NCBI GenBank assembly: GCA_949746285.1
Contig: CATJZH010000170.1
Span: 1 to 7,940 of the forward strand
Origin: an uncultured Clostridia bacterium
Lineage (GTDB): Bacteria > Bacillota > Clostridia > TANB77 > CAG-508
DNA length: 7,940 nucleotides
Reading direction: 5' to 3'
Below the pieces are notes generated by a model, which did not search any database, had not been told where the DNA came from, and saw only the letters and a list, made by a program, of their open reading frames with translations. Positions 5,421 through 7,940 of the stretch are shown here, piece by piece. The position numbers were made by a program, and so were the translations under genes. How positions within the stretch are numbered: the stretch's first letter is position 1; each line of letters begins with the position of its first letter.

Positions 5421-5444
5421 AAAGTATTTTAATTATAATACTTT
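5421..5444. repeat. 24-bp near-perfect AT palindrome
   Basis: AAAGTATT (5421-5428) and AATACTTT (5437-5444) are perfect inverted copies, and the 8 bases between them are themselves nearly palindromic. It directly abuts the inverted repeat at 5394-5420. TATAAT hexamers occur on both strands inside it, but neither has a fitting -35. Confidence 0.5.
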
Positions 5445-5586
5445 TAAATATGTAAAAAATGATTTTTATAGCGAAAAATGGCTGAAAATAGAGAAAAAAG
5501 GAAAAAGATATTTTTAAAAATATAAAAAAATAAAAATAAAAAAATAGCAGTATATAAATAAATTGTTAACAAAATTCAAAAAAACA

Positions 5587-5606
5587 CATCACTTTTCATC
5601 ACTTTT
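5587..5606 (+). repeat. Tandem 10-bp direct repeat upstream of the kinase promoter
   Basis: CATCACTTTT occurs twice head to tail, one helical turn apart, just upstream of the second Spo0A-box-like site and the kinase promoter. Direct repeats of this spacing are common response-regulator sites; which protein binds is unknown. Confidence 0.55.
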
Positions 5607-5613
5607 TAACACA

Positions 5614-5636
5614 AGTCGAAAAATATATGATAATCT
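5614..5636 (+). promoter_or_regulatory. Possible kinase promoter with a Spo0A-box-like site
   Basis: AGTCGAA (5614-5620) differs from the Spo0A-box core at one base. It is followed by TATGAT (5626-5631), or TGATAATCT read as an extended -10. No good -35 is present, which would fit an activator-dependent promoter. Confidence 0.35.
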
Positions 5637-5675
5637 ATTTTCGTTGTGAATTTTGATGAAGGGGAGTATGTACAA

Positions 5676-6590
5676 ATGATAAGTGTTGAAAACGCGTTAA
5701 AACCAGTAAAAAATTTTAATATTTTTAGTAAAACTAAGTTATTTAATTATCAAGATGTGATAAATATAATAATTACAGTAATTGGAATAGTTATTTCTAG
5801 TATTGAAATATTTGAATTACAAAAAATCTTTCATATTAGTAATTTTAGATTTATTCTGTATAATAGTATAATGTGTATAATTATAATAGTATTAAATATA
5901 TATCAGATAATAAATAGGAGAAAAATTGTTAAAGAAAGAATATATAATAAACAAATAGAAGAAAGAAACAAAAATCTATTAGAGATAACTGATAATATAA
6001 GATGTTTTAAACATGATTTTAATAATATTATGCAAGCTATAAATGGATATTTAGATGTAAAAGATATTAATGCATTGCAAAAATATTTCAATTGTGTAAT
6101 AAAAGAATGTAATCATATAAATTTAGTTGAAATATTAGATTCTCAAGTAATGGATAATCCAGCTATATATTCTGTATTATCAAATAAATATCAACAAGCT
6201 AAAGAAAATAATATTACAATGAATATTGAAATAATGATGAAATTAGATAAATTTACTGAAAAAGCTTATGTTCTTTCAAGAATGTTAGGAATATTACTGG
6301 ATAATGCTTTAGAAGCTTCAAAAGAATGTGAAGAAAAGATTGTAAATATAAGATTTTTAAATGAAGAAAAAAGAAATACAGATGTAATAATAGTTGAAAA
6401 CACATATACAAATAAAAACATTGATACACATAAGATTTTTGAAAAGAATTATACAACAAAAAAAGAAAAAGGTAATAGCGGATTAGGCTTGTGGAAAATA
6501 AGTAATATTATAGAAAAAGATTCAAATATGGAATTATTTACAAACAAAGATGATAAAATGTTTAAACAAAAAATAGAAATATATAAATAA
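5676..6590 (+). CDS. Short AgrC-like GHKL sensor histidine kinase
   Basis: The start is taken as the ATG at 5676 because GGGGAG (5661-5666) lies at the right distance; a GTG at 5646 in the same frame has no site. The 304-aa protein has two membrane helices (about residues 27-44 and 58-78), then a helical linker. The phosphorylation box is FKHDFNN (111-117) with His113 as the expected phosphate acceptor. A GHKL ATPase domain follows, with an N box LLDNALEAS (207-215), the motif VENTY (240-244) and a G box GNSGLGLW (266-273). This is the AgrC/quorum-sensor class of kinases. AgrC proteins usually have six or seven membrane helices that bind a cyclic peptide; this one keeps only two, so it may sense something else or rely on a partner. 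No response regulator with a LytTR domain, no AgrB and no AgrD gene is next to it. All catalytic motifs look intact. Confidence 0.88.
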   Translation: MISVENALKPVKNFNIFSKTKLFNYQDVINIIITVIGIVISSIEIFELQKIFHISNFRFILYNSIMCIIIIVLNIYQIINRRKIVKERIYNKQIEERNKNLLEITDNIRCFKHDFNNIMQAINGYLDVKDINALQKYFNCVIKECNHINLVEILDSQVMDNPAIYSVLSNKYQQAKENNITMNIEIMMKLDKFTEKAYVLSRMLGILLDNALEASKECEEKIVNIRFLNEEKRNTDVIIVENTYTNKNIDTHKIFEKNYTTKKEKGNSGLGLWKISNIIEKDSNMELFTNKDDKMFKQKIEIYK

Positions 6591-6616
6591 AGGGCAATTT
6601 TAAATTGCTCTTTTTC
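6591..6616 (+). terminator. Intrinsic terminator of the kinase gene
   Basis: AGGGCAATT (6591-6599) pairs with AATTGCTCT (6603-6611), with one G-U pair, around a three-base loop and followed by TTTT. It begins right after the stop codon. Confidence 0.85.
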
Positions 6617-6626
6617 TAAGTTTATA

Positions 6627-6655
6627 TTGACTTTATTCATAAAAGGTGCTAATAT
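6627..6655 (+). promoter_or_regulatory. Extended -10 promoter of the Rpn-family gene
   Basis: TTGACT (6627-6632), 17-bp spacer, TAATAT (6650-6655) preceded by TGC. The start near 6662 leaves a leader of about 70 bases that carries a small hairpin. Confidence 0.8.
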
Positions 6656-6689
6656 AAATCAAATTATTTCATAGTTTGATTATTTTCTA

Positions 6690-6702
6690 TGGCGTTTCGC
6701 CA
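6690..6702 (+). promoter_or_regulatory. Small GC hairpin in the Rpn leader
   Basis: TGGCG-TTT-CGCCA forms a perfect 5-bp stem, the only GC-rich spot in this leader. A weaker stem, AATCAAA (6657-6663) with TTTGATT (6675-6681), lies just before it. No T run follows, so it is not a terminator; its role is unknown. Confidence 0.4.
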
Positions 6703-6732
6703 AAATTCAATTAAGGAAAAATACAGAAAGGA

Positions 6733-7629
6733 ATGATGAATATAGTAGCAAAAGAAACATGTATAATGACACCCACGAATGACTATTTATTTAAAAGGAT
6801 ATTCGGACAGTTAGGTAATGAAGAGATAACTAAAGGATTAGTAAGTTCAATAATAGGGAGAAAAATTAAAGATATAAGCTTAGAAGGAAATACAATATTA
6901 GCAAAAGATTTAGTTACAGATAAATTAGGAATATTAGATGTAAAGATAAGATTTGATACTAATGTAGTTTGTGATGTTGAAATGCAAGTTTTGTATGATA
7001 AAAATATAGAAGAAAGAATTTTATATTATTGGGGTAAATTATATGTAAATAGTATAAAATCTGGTGATAGTTTTAAAAAACTGAAAAAAACTATTTCAAT
7101 ACTAATAGCAAACTTTGAGATAAAAGATTTAAGTGAAATACATAAATTCCATACAGAATGGCAAATACGAGAAAAAGATTATAGAAAAACGATATTGACC
7201 AATGTATTAGAAATTCATATAATTAGTTTACCAAAGCTAATGAAAATGATAAAAAACGAAGAAATACCAAAACAAGATGAGAAATTAGCTATTTGGTCAA
7301 AATTTATAGTAAATCCTGAGATGTTGGAGGAATCGGAAATGCAAAGAAATAAAGTAGTAAAAAAAGCTAAAGAAGAACTAGATAAAATAAACAAAGATGA
7401 GTATGAAAGAAGATTAGCAGAATTAAGACAAAAAGCAATAAGGGATGATGCAGCTATAAGAGATTTTTTGTATGAAGAAGGGTTAGAGAAAGGAATAGAA
7501 GACGGAAAGAAGCAAGGAACAAAAGAAACTAAGAAGAAAATTGCAAAAAGAATGTTAGAATCAGGAATTCAAATAGAAGAAGTTATAAAAATAACTGAAT
7601 TAAGTCGATGTGAAATTGAAGAAATTTAA
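6733..7629 (+). CDS. Rpn-family PD-(D/E)XK nuclease / putative transposase
   Basis: The 298-aa protein opens with the family signature MTPTNDYLFKRIFG (residues 12-25). The nuclease core follows: LGILDVKIRF with Asp69, then CDVEMQV with Glu83 and Gln85, the D...ExQ form of the PD-(D/E)XK site, and an ILYYWGKLY helix (97-104). A charged, probably coiled-coil region covers about 200-240, and the tail carries EEGLEKGIEDGKKQG, typical of these proteins, plus a final short helical part. Relatives in enteric bacteria (RpnA-E) are DNA endonucleases that raise RecA-independent recombination; others are annotated as transposases, though no terminal repeats are seen here. All active-site residues are present and the length is usual. 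The start is uncertain: ATG codons at 6733 and 6736 both sit close behind AAAGGA, and one at 6766 begins the signature. It has its own promoter; no clear terminator separates it from rpsB. Confidence 0.88.
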   Translation: MMNIVAKETCIMTPTNDYLFKRIFGQLGNEEITKGLVSSIIGRKIKDISLEGNTILAKDLVTDKLGILDVKIRFDTNVVCDVEMQVLYDKNIEERILYYWGKLYVNSIKSGDSFKKLKKTISILIANFEIKDLSEIHKFHTEWQIREKDYRKTILTNVLEIHIISLPKLMKMIKNEEIPKQDEKLAIWSKFIVNPEMLEESEMQRNKVVKKAKEELDKINKDEYERRLAELRQKAIRDDAAIRDFLYEEGLEKGIEDGKKQGTKETKKKIAKRMLESGIQIEEVIKITELSRCEIEEI

Positions 7630-7707
7630 ATTCAAATAAAATCAAACTAAGTTATAATTTTAATATTAATAATCAATAAAAATGTTCAATAAAAATTACA
7701 TAAAGTA

Positions 7708-7736
7708 TTGATTTTTAAAACAAAAATTGTTATAAT
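7708..7736 (+). promoter_or_regulatory. Strong promoter of rpsB
   Basis: TTGATT (7708-7713), 17-bp spacer, perfect TATAAT (7731-7736) preceded by TGT. Transcription should start near 7743, leaving a leader of about 100 bases. The stretch 7630-7707 before it is AT-rich and holds nothing I can name. Confidence 0.85.
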
Positions 7737-7743
7737 ATTTGCG

Positions 7744-7846
7744 TTATGAATAACACACATAGATGGAGTTTTAAATTGTGCTATTGTTAAATAGTTATTT
7801 AAAATGTAGAAATCTATGGAGGAAAAACAAAAAGGAGGAATTTAAA
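7744..7846 (+). promoter_or_regulatory. Structured rpsB leader, possible S2 autoregulatory site
   Basis: CATAGAT (7758-7764) pairs perfectly with ATCTATG (7812-7818), closing a domain of about 60 bases. Inside it CTATT (7781-7785) and AATAG (7790-7794) form a small hairpin. The closing stem ends at a GGAGG (7818-7822) upstream of the true ribosome binding site AAAGGAGGAA (7831-7840). Ribosomal protein S2 is known to repress its own mRNA in other bacteria; applying that here is inference. Confidence 0.5.
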
Positions 7847-7940
7847 ATGGCAGTAGTTGCAATGAAACAATTACTTGAAGCAGGTGTTCATTTTGGACAT
7901 CAAACAAGAAGATGGGATCCTAAAATGGCTGAATATATAT
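7847..7940 (+). CDS. rpsB: 30S ribosomal protein S2, N-terminal part
   Basis: The first 31 codons are present and the gene runs off the right end. The start MAVVAMKQLLEAGVHFGHQ followed by TRRWDPKMAEYI is the highly conserved N-terminus of bacterial S2, including the VHFGHQTRRW(D/N)PKM signature. S2 sits on the solvent side of the small ribosomal subunit and is needed to load S1 where S1 exists. It has a strong AAAGGAGGAA ribosome binding site and its own promoter and leader. In Bacillota it is normally followed by tsf (elongation factor Ts), which would lie outside the window. It marks the junction between the accessory genes to the left and the core chromosome. Confidence 0.98.
   Translation, partial: MAVVAMKQLLEAGVHFGHQTRRWDPKMAEYI

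Larger units (their letters stand above)
5269..5675. other. Repeat-rich divergent regulatory region (407 bp)
   Basis: No gene is seen here. It separates the leftward secreted-protein gene from the rightward kinase gene. Contents from left to right: the leftward ribosome binding site; two tandem TATACT hexamers on the minus strand (5365-5376), possible -10 elements; a 10-bp inverted repeat (5394-5420) containing a Spo0A-box core; a 24-bp near-palindrome (5421-5444); a long A-rich stretch (about 5445-5560); a TTGTTAACAA palindrome (5563-5572); a tandem 10-bp repeat (5587-5606); a second box-like site (5614-5620); and the likely kinase promoter. The short motif CGAAAAA(A)TG recurs on both strands, at 5395-5403, 5411-5420 and 5472-5480. 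Confidence 0.6.

Noticed and set aside
5478..5525. A 15-codon basic peptide frame in the divergent region
   Set aside because: It has no ribosome binding site, lies in A-rich DNA where short Lys-rich frames arise by chance, and has no promoter nearby.
6690..7629. Rpn-family gene as a complete insertion sequence
   Set aside because: I found no terminal inverted repeats or target-site duplication around it; the small hairpin at 6690-6702 is not repeated after the gene.
7816..7845. A 9-codon frame ending just before rpsB, overlapping its ribosome binding site
   Set aside because: No ribosome binding site precedes its ATG, and such a short frame across a GGAGG-rich stretch is likely by chance.
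1..7940. CRISPR array, tRNA or rRNA gene
   Set aside because: No regularly spaced direct repeats and no cloverleaf or rRNA-like conserved stretches were seen on either strand.

Overview
The window is very AT-rich DNA from a low-GC Gram-positive bacterium, most likely a member of the Clostridia (Bacillota). This rests on the A/T-ending codons and AGA arginine codons, the strong GGAGG ribosome binding sites, sigma-A promoters with 17-bp spacers (many with a TGn extended -10), short U-tailed terminators, and families typical of that group (Spo0A-like DNA-binding domain, DUF4179 anti-sigma, AgrC-like GHKL kinase, Rpn nuclease). Only the right edge is core genome: the leader and first 31 codons of rpsB (ribosomal protein S2). 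The rest looks accessory.

Layout. Positions 1-75 hold a perfect leftward promoter for a gene outside the window. Positions 126-2607 hold four monocistronic units, each with its own promoter and terminator: an unrecognised 155-aa protein (188-655); a 208-residue protein with two sigma region-4-like domains, broken by three single-base homopolymer indels (868-1493); a small protein of a phage-type family (1666-2016); and a nucleoside 2-deoxyribosyltransferase-like protein (2111-2551). A perfect 19-bp inverted repeat (655-673 and 1594-1612) brackets the broken sigma-like gene.

Positions 2792-6590 form a signalling cluster. It has a leftward Spo0A-like regulator whose receiver domain has lost its phosphorylation residues; a divergent ECF sigma factor and its membrane anti-sigma factor (short DUF4179 type); a leftward secreted protein of unknown function; and a divergent, short, two-helix AgrC-like histidine kinase. 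The 407-bp region between the last two is rich in inverted and direct repeats and holds one exact Spo0A box core (TGTCGAA) and one near match. This suggests, without proving, that the Spo0A-like protein controls the secreted protein and the kinase. I cannot show that these genes form one system.

Positions 6627-7629 carry an Rpn-family PD-(D/E)XK nuclease with its own promoter, inserted just upstream of the rpsB promoter and a structured rpsB leader. The best candidates for something undescribed are the Spo0A-like regulator with its box-bearing neighbour region, and the 19-bp repeats around the degenerate sigma-like gene.
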